Assembly (NCBI RefSeq): GCF_018139145.2 | Contig: NC_059478.1 | Location: 11,329,001-11,393,000, forward strand | Reading direction: 5' to 3' | DNA length: 64,000 bases | Source: Gymnogyps californianus | Taxonomy: Eukaryota; Chordata; Aves; Accipitriformes; Cathartidae | Shown: one piece after another, positions 36,378 through 50,419 of the stretch | Layout of the letters: each line of letters begins with the position of its first letter | Position numbering within the stretch: the first letter of the stretch is position 1 | Translations under genes and position numbers: made by a program | Notes under the pieces: model-generated | Told to the model about the DNA's origin: nothing | The model's input: only the letters and a program-made list of their open reading frames with translations | Database searches by the model: none

Positions 36378-36480
36378 CAAAAAAATCCCCAACCAAACAC
36401 CAAACCAAAAAACTCCCAAAACAACCCAATAAAAATACCCCCCCAAACAAAAAACCAAAAAAACCCAACCCCAACACCCT
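36378..36480. repeat. A/C-only low-complexity tract (no G for 103 bases)
   Basis: The plus strand has only A and C apart from a handful of T bases, and not one G, across 103 bases (blocks such as CCAACCAAACACCAAACC and ACCCCCCC). It continues into a C- and A-rich stretch up to about 36530. The frames of up to 82 codons on both strands (Pro/Lys/Asn-rich or Trp/Gly/Phe-rich) come from this composition. Confidence 0.85.
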
Positions 36481-39400
36481 GCCTCTCCCCCCTCCCAAAA
36501 AAAAGACCAGAAAAAAAATCTTTGCTTCCATTTAGAAAAAAGAAAAAGAAATGCTTGCAGGACAAGCACTTTTTTTTCCATTAGATCATTAATTCAGGTT
36601 CCTCCCCCACCCTCTACAAAAGTATTAGCAATTTGACAGCCTTCAAAAGCCTTCACCCACTTCTGAGCCACTTCCTTTATTTCAGGAAACTAAATAATCG
36701 CTTGATAGTTTTGGGTGTGACTTTTTTATTTTCCAAGTTAAAAGTATCAAGCTTCGGCAGGCACACAAAATCTGGGGCCACGCAGTCTCCATGCCCAACA
36801 GCTGTGGAGGCTTCCACCTGGAAGTGTTATGTTTTCTTCACACAGACATCAGCGTCAGTATAGCTCATCCTATGGCTTTGGCTTTCTGTGAAAAGCTTTT
36901 TCACAGATTTGTCTGTCCCTTTGGAAAGAGTCTGGCAGACCTAATTTTTAAGTAGCAGAACTAAGTAATATTGGCTCATTTTATGTGTAGGATAAAGGCT
37001 AAGGGGGAATTGCTCTGGCGGGAGGATGGGTATTAAGGTAGAAGAAATTGAAGTGAAGGCTTTAGAGCACCGCCTCTAATGTTATCCTCTTGTCGATGCC
37101 CCACTGCAGGTTCTGCTTAGGACTGTATCATATTCTTTTTTTTTAGTGGTGCACTTAAGGCTTTCTGAAATACATACCCCAGAGTCCTGGACTCAGGGAC
37201 CTCTTAATCACTTGAAACAAATTGCCTGCTTTTCACATCTTGCACAGTTCCAATACTTTATTCAAAATCAACTGAGACAGAGAGTTTGTGTACGCACAGA
37301 GGTGCAGGCAGTCCTGCTCACTTCCTGGGCTGGCCAGATGCAAGCCACTTCTAAACTGGAAGCCGTTCTGTTTCATTATGGTGTTGTACCTAAGCCACCA
37401 GTAGGACACATGTTAATCAGAGCCCTAGCATAGCTACACGGTTTCTGGACTAGAATTAGCTACTGATCTGGGCCAAACGTGATTTTCTTTACCCATTCAG
37501 CTAGACCTGCACAAACATAACAAGCAGATGGCTGGGTTGTTGATGTGGCATATTGATTATAACTGCAGATAGGGCAAGAGACATTGGTTCTGGACTAATG
37601 GGTCTTTCTCACATAGCATGGAAAAGACATTTGCTAGTCGTTCTGTATTCACTCACATCAGTATATTGATGTACTGAGAATGTTTTACCAGTATAGAACT
37701 AAAGCTGCAAAACTGCCGTGCAGAGACCAGTTCTAAAGAAAATCCAGCTCTTGGTGGCATGGTATGTTGGAACCACTTCCTTTAGTTTTAATTTGGTGAA
37801 CTTACGTTTATATAGTTAAGTTCTGAAGAACAAGTCAACAGTGAGTGGGTTGGAAACATTACATATATAATGAGATAAGGTAGAAGAAGTGGGGAGAGGA
37901 AACAGGAGGAAGTGACTTTTCAAAATGTTCATAGTATCAGGAATCAAGCCCTGGTTTTCTGACTCCCATGACCTATCTGCAGAACTGCCTGCCTCCCTGG
38001 GAGCATGTGTATGCATTAAACAAGCAGGCAGTCTCCACACTGAAATTGTGAATACCTTGTATATAGTGCATGAAAATTATCCTGTTTTCTTTTGCTGTGC
38101 AGGTGCATTGTGGTATATACTGTACCATGCTGGGAGCAAGGAAAGGAGAACAGCAGGCCATGAAAATGTTCTGTCTTCTGTTTACATTCTTGATCTAGTT
38201 TTAGGAGTTAATATTCATAAGCATACATCTGGCCCACCAGGAAGGCAGAGAACATTAACCCACAATGAACTCTCTGCTGTCATGGCTTGACTTCTCTTTG
38301 TATTCATTCAACTACCTTGTTTAGAGTTAGTTCGAGTGTCTCTGCATTACCCTGTGTTTTGGAGCACAGACTTGCCCTGAGTCTTGCCACTGTCATTGCC
38401 TTTCGTTTGGGTGGCTGTTCCTCCTGTGCTGCTGGCCCCTGGGGTGAGGACCACAGGGGAGCGCAGCGCGGGGCTGGGTGCAGAGATCGCACCCGAGACA
38501 GCAGAGGAACGAGAGGCACTGCCAGAAAGTGTCATCTGCTGGGCAAGGCTTGCTAGCATGAGTTCAACTCTTTGTGGCTGTGAGTGAACTCCTTTCAAAC
38601 CCTAGCAAGAACATGGGCGCTACAGGAATGTAACAGCTTAGATAGGGCTCGACTGCATGTCTGTGCCCCACTCAGGACAGACATGCCCTTTGAGCTGGCT
38701 GCTGGGGCTGTGGCTGCCAGCCCTGTCTGGGAGACAGCAATTGCCCCTGAGCTCTGCCACTTTCTGCATCGTGTGGAGATGTGCATTGTTCACATTTATT
38801 CATATAATTTATGTAATCGTATATAACTAGAAATCAAGCAGTTATTTCTTTCAGGCAAACTTATGAAGTACAGAACATCCAATACATTTTTGGGGGAATA
38901 GTTTACTCTCTTCAAAGCTCAGTTTAGGCCCTGAAGCACTTCTGCGCAAAAAATGGGAAAAAGTTTTAAAGTGGCCAAACTCTGACTTCTTCCTGTAAAT
39001 ATCAAGATTAAAATAACAGATACAGTTGCAAAAGCTGTTTTTTTCCCTGCAACTTTACTGTTCTCTCAGACTGTTGTACTGTGTGTCCTAATGTATTTCC
39101 AGGCTATCCATACACTTGCAAACAGATCTTGTTCACTGGTGTTTCAGTAACTGTTACAGCATTTTATCTGTTTCCAGGCTTCTTTCCCTTTCAAGTAAAG
39201 CAGTTTGGGGCTGTCAGTGCCAGGATTTTAGAAACTAGCTGTGAGCACTTCAGTGCCAGCTTATATTATCCATAGTGTTGTATAGCTAACAGAATCCACT
39301 TCTTTTCTTTTATACCACTACTTTGCAGTACTGTTCTTCCAGTTATTCCCTCTGTGTCAGTGCCTCCTCAGCTTGCCTGCTTGCTTAGGTTCTATTCTCT

Positions 39401-39979
39401 AGTTTCAAAGACTTCTCTTACAATCTGTCTGTTCTTCATTCGTAATCCCACCACCCTGCACAGAGCTCTAGAGGTATCTTTTGTTGTGCATGAATGACTT
39501 TTTTTGTTGTTGCAAAAATGTGGATTCCATGGAGCAATATTTTTAATTGCCTTTTGAAATACATTCTTTTCCTGACAAAAAGAGAAATAATCAAACTAGC
39601 TGTCTAATAGAAAAATGAAGCCATACAATGAAGCTTTCTGTACAACATATAAGGAAATAGTAGTTCATTAAATGAAGCATATATGTCCTATATGAGCTGA
39701 AAGATTTTACACTCAGGGAAATGTCGTACAACACAGAGCCTCAGCTGAGACGGTACAAAAATATATGGCTAGTAAAGCCTTTCCAGGTAATCATATACAT
39801 TGCAGAAGCTGTGAATGGAATATGTAAGATAGTATTAGTCCCTGAACTGTTTCTGGATGCTTGTGAGTTAAGACATATGTAGGTGGAAAAAAGAGTAAGA
39901 TAAATGGCAGAGCATTGTCGAGCTTCAAGTCAGCTGCAGTCTAGGCTGTCTCAGAAACTTATGGTGTGAAGTGTTGAGT

Positions 39980-40095
39980 CGTTTTCATTTCTCCAGATCT
40001 CAGTTTCATCATCTGTTAAGTTGAAGGTAGTAACGTTTACCTTGTTGCAAAACGTAGAGTCATAATTCCTTAAATATTCTGAGGGATGCTTGTCT
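39980..40095 (-). mobile_element. MIR-like ancient SINE relic
   Basis: The plus strand reads CCAGATCTCAGTTTCATCATCTGTTAAG, then TAGTAACGTTTACCTTGTTGC and AATTCCTTAAATATTCTGAG, in the order of the reverse complement of MIR/CORE-SINE sequence (cctcagtttcctcatctgtaaaatg...aataatacctacctt...gttgtgaggattaaatgag). Divergence is high, consistent with great age. Confidence 0.55.
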
Positions 40096-40647
40096 CTTGC
40101 AACCTGTAAACTACCACAAATTAATCTGAAGAAACTGGTTACGCATTAGAACTTTTTGAATAGTGTATCTGAGCAAAGAAAGCGAAAAGTATGAAACAAA
40201 TGGCTTGTGCATAAATTTCTACCTTGTTCTCAGTCCTAAAGCACAAGTGTTGTCAATGGGGAGCCGATACTTTTGTGCTGAGTAAGAACAACCCATACTG
40301 TGCTTAACTTCAGCAAATCTGAAATTCTCTAAAACATGATCACTTCAACTGTAGTTTCTATTTTAACCAACGTTGGGTGAAATCAATGAAGTTGGTCAAT
40401 GAGTCCTTGTGAGACACAAGAACAAGACTGCCAGCTTTTTACTTCCAGTGTCTGCAGATGAGATGAGAAGGTGTGCTAAATGGACCATAGCTGCAAAAGG
40501 CTTCATGTTACGAAGCATCCTCCACACTTCGGGGTAAATACAATAGTGAGACTGTCCAGTAAATTAGGTGTTCTAGGAGTCTCAGTGGTAGCATTTATAA
40601 ACGCAAACCAATCGTTCTAGAGAAATGCAGACCAAGCTGACTCTGTC

Positions 40648-40672
40648 AGCATATGATTTAAAATCATATGCT
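40648..40672. repeat. Perfect 25-bp palindrome
   Basis: The arm AGCATATGATTT is followed by a single A and then by AAATCATATGCT, its exact reverse complement: 12-base arms with a 1-base centre. It lies in the PTPRC long intron, in otherwise ordinary sequence. Confidence 0.95.
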
Positions 40673-42719
40673 CACATAATCAAAGGAAAGATGACCAATG
40701 TTGCTACTGCAGCAGTTTAGTTAATCTTCTTGAGATAGACCTCCAATGTCTAAAATGAACGCAGAATCACATGCATATACACCTTAGAGAAATCTTTTGG
40801 TTTTAATGAGTTTTGGATAGAGTATCTGGAGGATTTCTTTATTCATATCACTCTTTCTTGGAAGAATTTAAATGATAATGAAACATATATTTTTAAAATT
40901 AAGTGTAATTTTTTTTTTACTTGGTCGCTGATGGCAGTGAGAGATTATTGCCCTAGGTCTCTTGTAAGCAGTATACAAGTTCCCTCATCCCCAAATAATG
41001 TGTGTGAATGTGCATGCCTGTGCCATGTATCTGTTTGTGTGAGTGGAAGTATAACGTTTATGATACTTGAGACTGCCCAATAAGTACACAAAAATACTTG
41101 GCCTTGTTTGCAGTTTCATTAATGTTTCTGTGCTCAACTGTGCTGCCTCAACAGAACTGAAAGACTTTTCTACATCCTCCACACACCTGCAGCCTAGTGT
41201 GTTAGTCTGAAGTATGAAATGTGGTTGAGGTTTGAGGGAAAGATGTGAAACAGCAGTAAGAAATATGTGTTAGTACAACTTGGTAGCATTTATGATTTTG
41301 CTGTCCTAGTCTGCTAATCAAATGACTTCGAAATAAATGTTTCTGAGAGCTGCCCAATACACTCACTCTCACTCTTAGAAAATGTTAAGAATAATAACAG
41401 CTTAACCCAGTGCCAATTTACATACTTACAGTTTAGAAGGTTTGCAGTGGAATGGCGCTGAATACGAGGGAGGCAGTTCAAGGAAATGAATGTGAGATCT
41501 ATAAAGAGTTATTTATCCTTGATATTAATGGATCAAAGTTTTGTAATACTTAGGTTTTGTAATACTCGGAGGTGAAACTTTCATAAAATCCAGTGATGTT
41601 TGGCCTCCTGAATTTAGCACTGCTTCTCTGAAGACTGGCCAGTTTGAAGTGATAAAATAAAGATAAGTTTTAATATGTAGTAAGTACTTATAGAGGCATA
41701 TCATTTATGGAAATCTTGCCTACAGATGCCTTTTGAATCAATACAGGATTTATTAAGTTCATTAGAAATCATAGAAGAGTTCAGGAGAAAAGGTCCCACA
41801 AAAATTCCAAGATTTGCGGATCAGATTATTCCAAAAGCTAATAAAAAAGCAACAGCTGCTTTTGTCTTCCTGCTGTGATTAACGCTGGGCTTAAGGGTCT
41901 GCTAAGATCCAGTTTTGCACCACCCTGAATAAATAGACAAGTGTTTGGTGCAGTAGCTGGTTTAAGTTTTTGTATTAATGTTGGGAAGAGAGCCATTTAC
42001 AACGTGGAAGTGATTCTGCTCCAGAGATGTCAACAAGTGTGTTGTCATTGCAGGAGCGTGCCTGAAATGGCAAGGGAAGGATTGCTTGCAAACCACATCT
42101 AAAAAACACTCTTCACTGAGCAATGAAGACATTTTAGTAACACAGAGCATGTCAGATATGCCATTTTTGGCTGCTCTCTCTGTAGTTGATGCTCTCTGTT
42201 TCTCTTCGCAACAGAATTGCTGCTCACCTAAGTCTCACCTCAGTGGTGATGTCAATGGAAAGTCTGAAAAGGCTTTCAAGTGTCTTACAGGATTTATTTT
42301 ATCCTTGTGGTTTTTTTACTGTATTTTGTTGAATTTTCTTTGGCTTTATATTAGAGCAAGAAAATAAAGTGCACTTTTTTTTAACCTACTGGGGGTCTTC
42401 CGACTCAAAGTTCTGCTTTCCTGTTAGCTACCCTGAGAAAGCTGTTTGGAGGAGACACCTCAAGTTTTGACTGTAAGCTCCAAAACACTTGAGAACTCTT
42501 TTTTAATAGAAGAAAACGATCAGATTTTCAGAAGACCTCCATGTGTTGGTCACTGAGACGATGTGAAAAGTAGGAGTGTGCAGCTGCAAGTTAATCTTTT
42601 CTGAAACTTTTTCTGAAGTTGTGAATACTGAACACTTGGAAAGTCAGGAAGGAGCTGCTCCTGTGCGTGTGTGACTGTCTGACCTGTGTGTACAGTGGGG
42701 CTAATGGCCGTAGTCATGG

Positions 42720-42990
42720 TCAAGCATTCTTGTTGGGGCAGGTGCTGTACAAACGTAGGATGAAATATGATCTTGTCCTCAAAGGGTTTATGATCTGATT
42801 CTGGGCAGCATAGATATTTCTTAAAAATGAATGGTATAGAGACAAGAGGAAAGACAGATAAGGGAAAAAGTAATAGTAGTATATGTGCCCAGCCAAAGGG
42901 CTTGCATAATCCCCTGTGCTATTTATTTCCTTTTCTGAGAAAGGGACATACAACTTCTTATTCAAAACAGCATACAACTGAATAAATTAT
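42720..42990. repeat. Possible ancient interspersed repeat
   Basis: The segment GCAGGTGCTGTACAAACGTA, then ATGATCTTGTCCTCAAAGGG, TTTATGATCTGATT and later ACAGATAAGGGAAAAAG follows a pattern (gctgtacaaaca...gtccctgcctcaaagagcttacaatct...gacaggaaaggc) that I know as a recurrent old repeat in amniote genomes. I cannot name the family with confidence, and the edges are approximate. Confidence 0.35.
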
Positions 42991-43523
42991 TCCCTGGATC
43001 CAAAATAAACTCTCCTACGTAGGTCCATGTATTGCAGGTCTCACACTGTGCTCTTATAACTTCTTTACATGACGACGACTGATGTATATAGTCCTGGAAG
43101 ATAACTCTTAATGATCAAACTGCTGCAGGTAAAAACTTACGGTGCTCCAAAACTCTTCTCTTGCTATACAGAAACAATGAAAAATCAGTTCACATACAAA
43201 GGCACTATATTTATTTGCAATGATTATTTTCTCCAGCTGTTTAATCCTTTCATTAACATATTGCATTCTCTCACCAGTAAGTAAAATATGGTAAACAAAC
43301 AACAGAATGTGTAGATGATGTGTTACAAACACACACACGTTCACTCTCTTGTATGGAAGAGCATATAATCTCACCCTTCTGATTCTCAATTCTTGTAGCA
43401 GATACTCTATCTGCAGGAGATGAGCTAACGTGAACAGCATCTGTATATGAAAGAGAGGGACCACATTCTGTTCAGTTCAGAAAATTTTTACGTTGCATTC
43501 AGCATTCTCATATCTAAGTGCTC

Positions 43524-43573
43524 ATAACAATAATAAATTAGTTTTGTGTAATAACAATAATAAATTAATTTTG
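43524..43573. repeat. Tandem duplication of a 27-bp unit
   Basis: ATAACAATAATAAATTAGTTTTGTGTA (27 bases; first unit 43524-43550) is followed directly by a second copy of its first 23 bases with one G-to-A change (43551-43573). This is a small local duplication in the PTPRC intron. Confidence 0.9.
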
Positions 43574-45945
43574 ACCTGTAATTGACGTAATAGATTTATT
43601 TAGAATGGAAAAAAAAAATCACACTATAGCTCTTTTCTCTTGAAAAAACCAAGGAGAAAGAAATACAGGACTTACCTTCAGGGTTGCAGAGAATGACATT
43701 GTGTTTCCTGAATATCAGATGGTGAACTCTATAGACACAAGCTCTGGAAACTGCCTGCAATTAATTCAAGTGTGACCTGGATCCATATTACAGTATAGAG
43801 TATTTTTTGAAATATTTATTGAACTCCTCTACAGAGGGTTGGGTTTTTTGTGGAATTGGTTGTATTCATTTGCTGAGTTGGAGTTCAGGTTCATAAGAAC
43901 TTTTGGGTTCTAGATGGCTGCAAGTTTGAGTGAAAAGATTTTGTTGTGAAATGCTAAGGGTTTGGAATGGCTGTGTTTGTTATTACAGTGGTTGATCATA
44001 AGATACAGCTGTGAGCAGAGTCTTGAATGAAGCTGATGTATTGTGTAATAACTGTTTAATAATATTGTCTTTCTGTAAAATCTGAGCTCTATCTGTTATG
44101 TCAGCTTGTCCTTGTAGCAATGAGCAACCATAGGTAGCAGGAAACAGGTACGTAACCCTACATCCTTTTTAAAAAATCACTTAAGATCTTCATGGTAGTT
44201 TTTGAAAAGCACTGCAATGATCAATAGTGTGATAAATCTTCTAATTTATGGCTGATATCAGATCTTTACAGTGGTAGTGGACGCAATCAGTGTCTTTTTA
44301 GTGAAATTTTCTGTAGTTGTAAGAATTAACATTCAGAAAGAAGTTCTGATCAGATATGAAGCCAAATGAGGGGAGATCAATGTTGTGGGACAAGGAGTCA
44401 GGATGTGATGGTACAACTATTGCTACTCCAAAGCATCAGAGGAAGGGTGATGAAACTGGTTTAAGAGATTGGATGCTGGGACTGAGGTGGCAGTGGGGAA
44501 CAGAGCAGCTGGAAGGAGGGGGAGAAAGACATGAAAAACTGATAGAAAGCCTCTACGTCATACTGCAAGGCCTGAGATAGCAGCCAAAGTCCCTGAGTTT
44601 CACCACTCCTGTGCTGTCAGCAAATATCTGCAAAACTCATTGATGTAAGTCTTCTAGCACTGTCCTACACAGAAGATGAAAATGTCCTAATGCTATCAGT
44701 ACTTGATTAACCCCAAGGGGCAGATCTGAGCAAGGAGATACACACATCCCAGTCCTGCTGATAAAACCTGGAGAGCGCAGCATTGTGCCCTTTCATAGAG
44801 TTTCCTTTTTTTTTTGAGGGTGGAGGATGTTTTTAAAAACTAAGAAATCACATGTACAGAGTGACATGAAGGTTGCGAAGCTGAGTACCCAGTTTTCAGG
44901 AAGTAGCCTTGTCTCTATATCTTATGGCAGTTTTTACTGTCAGATACCATTTTTCCACTACAGGATTCTCGTCTCTGTGTAGAGAATGAAAATATATTCG
45001 GTGTGTTATTTTATCTGTGTTGCTTAATGTATAGTTCAGGCCGTATTTACAGAATTACTATTAAAAACTTTCTGCAGCTAGAAATACTAGTTTCTTCTTA
45101 AGCTTTTTGATGATGGTGCTCATCTGCTGTAGCTAAGTGCTACACACATACGGATTTTCAAATTTGTGATGACGAAATGATCTAAAGAGAAAATCAATCT
45201 ATTGATTTAGAAAGCTTAACCTGAGACAAGCACCATAGTCTTTAAAGCACCCCTTACTTCAGTTAATTTGCAGTTTTGAAAGGTCACCACTTCTGCGAAG
45301 CAGATTGGTATAATTAAGATAAGAACCTGTTAAATGCAGACCAATTATTAATGACTGCTGTATGGAAAATTTACTATAAGTAGATTTTGTAGCATCATAC
45401 AAGAATTCTGTGACAAGAGCTGGAATATAATCCTGTTACCTAAACCAGCATTTCACTACTTAGCTGTGACATCTCTTTTCTTTTTTGTGGTCCCCTGCCT
45501 CACTAACTCCATGGCTCATGCACAGAATTAGCTCTGCAGGCAAGGTATCTTCACTGCATGCTCTGGAGCGTTTCTGTGCTGGACCAAAAGAGCAGTCTGC
45601 GATCACAGAATGAAAGATCTTGGTGAACGTTCGTAAGTGTTAGGAAAGGAAAAGAACTAGGTCTTTGCACTGGCAATACGAATCAACATTTGCCAACTCC
45701 TGGATAATTACCTTTGCTCCCCAGACAATGTCTTTTGGAACAGCTTATGTGTGTATGATTTTATTATAAAATAGTCATTGTACATTGTGAAAGTCACAAG
45801 TATCTGTGACTTCCCAGCGCATAACTCTGTGCTGAAGTTCTTCTGCCAATGTTGTAAACGAATCAAATCAAGCTTTTTCATAGCTGCTTTTCCAATATTT
45901 GGAATAGAATTGAAGAACTGAAATTCTGGTTTGTTGTGTGTTGAC

Positions 45946-46009
45946 GTGTTTTGGGTTTTGTTTTGGTTTTGGTTGGTTTGGGTTTTGTTTTTGTTTTTGT
46001 TTTTTTGTT
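45946..46009. repeat. G/T-only low-complexity tract
   Basis: Sixty-four bases with only G and T (TTTTGGG, TTTTGTTTTGG, GGTTTGGGTTTTG, then (GTTTTT)n). It is the strand-mirror of the A/C-only tract at 36.4 kb and accounts for a Lys/Thr/Pro-rich chance frame on the minus strand. Confidence 0.85.
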
Positions 46010-46880
46010 AAAACACCTAGTGAGGTCTGAGGTTAAACATTCAGTTCTTTGCAGTAGTGTAGTGCCAAACCTGCCACACTCCTGCACCTCTTGACCAAGG
46101 GCAACCCATTGGTAGCTGTCTTTCCTACTTGTTTCTATTGTATTTATGACCATGAAAGTGACTTGTATCATGTTGGTGTTATCATTATTTTTGTATTGTT
46201 TTCAATTATTGGTATCGAAATGGACATTGCATTTGTTGATGTTATTTATTTGACAAAGGGCTTTAAATGTTGTTTTATGAGGCATTCCTGCTTGTTGCAA
46301 AAAGGAGTGAAGCATTTTAAAGTAGGTGCCACATTTAAAGTAGATCACATGAATATTGATAACGTTTATAACAATCTCCACTAGATCTCTGTGACGTCAG
46401 GAAATGCGGAATTAGAATTTTCAGAACATGTTAAGTTTCACTTTGGATGAAGGGCAGTATAATTCCCACTTAGTGGAGCATAGAATTGAGATGGAAGTAG
46501 GCAGAATATCCTACAGAAAAACCATCGTATTGTATCTATTTTGAGCTGTAGCCTATATTTTTATATCCTTAATCAGCACCAACACTTGCAAAGTGGATGT
46601 TGGTAGGAAATTTAAGTGCAAAATATTGTATAGAGATATTTGATATCTTTGCTCAGGCATAAGAGATGTTTGAGGAGAAAAGAAAACTGATTTGTTGACT
46701 ATTTCAAGTCTTTCTAAGTTAAGTTGTCAAGCAAATTTTGTGTTACTGCTGTAATGCCAAGATAAGAATTAAGTAATAAAAGAAAATATTTTGTTCTCTT
46801 TGGGTCACGTTAGGATCCCTGCAGCACAAACTGATTTCTGTCAAGTTTCTTTGTATTGATGCTGGAGAAGCTCACGGGGT

Positions 46881-46915
46881 TTTGTTTGTTTGGTTGGTTG
46901 GTTGGTTGGTTTTTT
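46881..46915. repeat. (TTGG)n microsatellite
   Basis: TTTGTTTGTTTGG followed by about five TTGG units and a T run. Confidence 0.85.
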
Positions 46916-49900
46916 GATGGGTATAGTGGACTTCTTGAGGATCACTTAGGCCCCTAAATCCCCTTTATGTTTTGCAAATTTTGACCTTTGAAATGGCTTA
47001 CAATGAAGGTGCTAACATATTGATAACTTGTAGTAGTAACTGCAGTCCTGATGCTAAACCAAACAGTATTTTTTTTTCCAATAAATCAGGGGATTTCTTT
47101 CCTATGTAAGGAGTAAATCAGTACTGAAGGCACAATCGCCATTTTGCATGTTAGTCTAAAGAGGATGAAAACCTAATGGCTTATCTCCAGTATTTCTTCA
47201 GTGGTAGCATGAAGAAAGCCTTTTTTTTTTTTCCCTTTTTTAAAACTAGCACTTGAAGTCCCGTGCTCCCTAATTGACCTCATACTTTCTGATAGCTGCC
47301 AGAACTAATGCAGAGCTTAGCTCTGCTGAGTAGTTAGCCACTACCGACGGATTTGCTCTTGGTCTCTTGTCTCCTGTCACCAACTCCAAAGACAGGGAAG
47401 AGCTGGACTGGGAGCCCACAGTGGAAGAAGCTGTGGAATCTGATAAGATTGTAATTCTGAGCACACTTATAGTCATGGAAATAATGTCCTTCGTTTTCTC
47501 AGTGATTATATCTGATTCATTTTGAGGGAGAAGCACTAACACTCTTGAACTGATTCATCAAGATAGGTAGCATCTTTGTCTCTAGATGAGTATGGAAAAT
47601 TACCTGACCTTTGATGGATATTTGATAAAAGCAGACACACAGGCCTAGGCTGAGTTTCCAGGAAGTGTAGGCAGAATACTATCATCCTTCCACTTATAAC
47701 AAAGATTAAAGGCAATTCTTAAAGGGGAGGGGGAGGAATTCTTGCTCAGAGAAGTTGCTGAGAATGTCTCTCTTCTCTAGAGAGTAAGCATATTGTACAG
47801 AATGAATGCAGAGGGGAAGAAGCAATGCCTAATTAAGAAAAATACATTCATTTTCCAGTCAGGAGCACATTTCATTCATATCTTAATAATGGTTAGAGCT
47901 GCACTACTGAAATGATTATAGTGTCCCTTCAGAAAATTCTTACCTGGAGAAGCTTTCAAACTATGTTTGTGAGAGTTTTGCCTGAGAAAAAATAGCTTGT
48001 CTTTAAAATAAATGTTACTAAGATTTTACTAATTTTACTTATTTAAATCTGTGCCTCTGAGAAAGCAGAGAGTTATTCAGTAGTTTAAATTTGAGCCAAC
48101 TTCAGTGGGATTCTTTATAGTGAAACTAAAATACATCACTATCAGGCTAGACACATAAGGCTTGATCCCTTAGCCACCATATAGCCACCATTCAGGATTC
48201 CCAAACCATTAATGGGATGACAGTTCGTTATAGCGTGTGGTTTTAAGTATGTAAGTAGAAATACGATAACTCTTCCTAAATGCTGAAGGATTTAGAATAG
48301 ATTTCTGCATTCAGGATTGTACCTAAACCTTGATTATTTCGTACACATATAAGTGGTTTTGAGTGAAACATAACGTCAGTGACTGTCATTTTTATCTTCT
48401 AGGTGAGACAAAGAAATGTAATTTCCTTAAAACAACCATGGAACATTTTTCATTACAATATTACCTTGCAAAATATTTATGTCATTAGAGGGAAAAGTAT
48501 GTATTTGCAGAAATCAGAGCACGTATTTATTTTAGCAAGTGCTGCTAAACATTTGTTATTAAAGGAAATGCAAAAGAAAAGAGCCTTGGGACACCTGTTC
48601 ATCATAGCAAATTGTCACCTTGTAGAGCTGATATAAAATATTTCTGCTTCATAAAAGGACTTCAATGCACCTTCATAAATATCTTGCTGTTACACAGAGC
48701 TCAAAACACTTTAGCAAAGAAAAGTCATTATTACCAGGTTAAATGGAAACAGATCCAGAGAGCTGATTTCTAAAAGGTCACCTGGAAAGTTGTTGGACAA
48801 AAAGAAATGCTCTGGAACTTTTGCTGAGTAAGAAGCAAAAATAGGAGGGGAAATGAAGACACAAGAAGGAGCATTTTTGAATTCAAACTTTTAAGTTGTT
48901 TGTTTGTGACAGTTATTTTGTAAAGGAAGTCACATATTTTGTAGAAAACTCAAGCAAAAAGTCATATTGAACAATGCAAAACAAGAGGAGAGTGTAACAG
49001 TGATTATTGTGCGAAATAAACCATTCATTTTTATAAATCCTGTTAGTCAATCAGCAAAGTGGTAGGAGGCCTGTATATCACCTCAGCTAGCTGCGGAAAT
49101 CCTGGGTTAACCTTCTGCATAAAGTACTTGTCACCCTAGCAAAGGGTGGACACAAGAACTTAATCTGATATTCAGCAAAGACTAGTGGAGGAAGACATGA
49201 GGGTATTAATCCTTCTTCCTGGGAGAAGATTGCTGTCAGCTTCAAAAGAAAATTTCTGCCTACTTCCAGGCAGGGGTATCAAATTGAAGCACAAATAAAA
49301 GGGTTGCTTGGACAGTTGGGTAAGATCAAAGGGTGGCACCTTTCAGATGTTCCGGAGCATGAGCAAGAGTAAATCAACAGCAGGGAAATAATAATGCACC
49401 AGTATTTTTGCAGTATGGGTCAGTACATTTAGCAGCTGCATTTAATTTTATGATCTGGAATTATTGTGGTACTGCAGGAAGCAAATGCAAATGAGAATTA
49501 ACATGATCAGGACTACAATGATAGGTCTTAATGAGGCAGATTTCTATAAAAATTACCGTCTACTCTCCTTGTAAAAGAAATCCAAACCCAAAATCAAAAC
49601 AGTTCAGCTGTGCTGGTGATGCAGACTCCTAATCTATATCTTAGGTCAGAGTGACACATCTCTTTGAGTCCTGTTTCAATCTGTGCGCATATAATAGCAT
49701 TTTCACTGGAGGTGGAAGGTGTTGCAGAATGCATGTGATTGCAGTGTTGGTGCAGTCACAGAGGCAGATGAGAAGTCTCACTACAGGAAATGTGATCATT
49801 AGGGAAATGATCTGTCACAAAATTCATTGTAATGCCACATTTCAGAACAAAAAGTGCTTCAAAGCTTTTAGCTCAAAAACAAACTCAAAACCAAATCCCT

Positions 49901-50419
49901 ATGACTTCTTCTCATACTGAGACAGGAGATTTCACTCATAATGAAGAACGCTAGGAAGGACTGACAGTGTGTGATGCTGAGTATTTGAAGTGTTGGATGT
50001 TGGTTTCTTGTCCGCAGATTCCATCTAGAAGCTTCACAATGCAGTTGCTGGAGAAGAAACCAGTTCGATTGCAAATAGATCCTAGTTTGGTCTCTCTGCT
50101 CGTTATCTTTATGGTATACTTGCTTTTCATATGCCTGCTGTTGTTATATCCGAAATGCTCTCTGAATTTCAGTTCTTTGATGATTCTTTGCAAAAAATAA
50201 TTAGATTTAATATTATTTAAGTGTCCAATGTTTACAATCTTACTGGTGCATGTTTTTAATATTGCTTTTGATGCATTTATTAAGGTAATGATCAAATTGG
50301 TGAGCACCAGCCCAGCTCATGCCTTCTTCATAGGTGAAGCCTTGTTATGAGGAAAATAGAGGAAGTCAAAAAGATTCCTTACAGTTTCTCAACTTGGACA
50401 GGAATCGTCTGCATGCTAC

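Noticed and set aside
38440..38520. Small CpG-richer patch (GAGCGCAGCGCGGGG...) as a possible promoter island
   Set aside because: Too short, with only a few CpGs, and no exon or start-like sequence nearby.
45598..45625. ATCACAGAATGAAAGATCTTGG as another CR1 3' end
   Set aside because: Only about 20 bases resemble CR1, and the following sequence does not continue the match.
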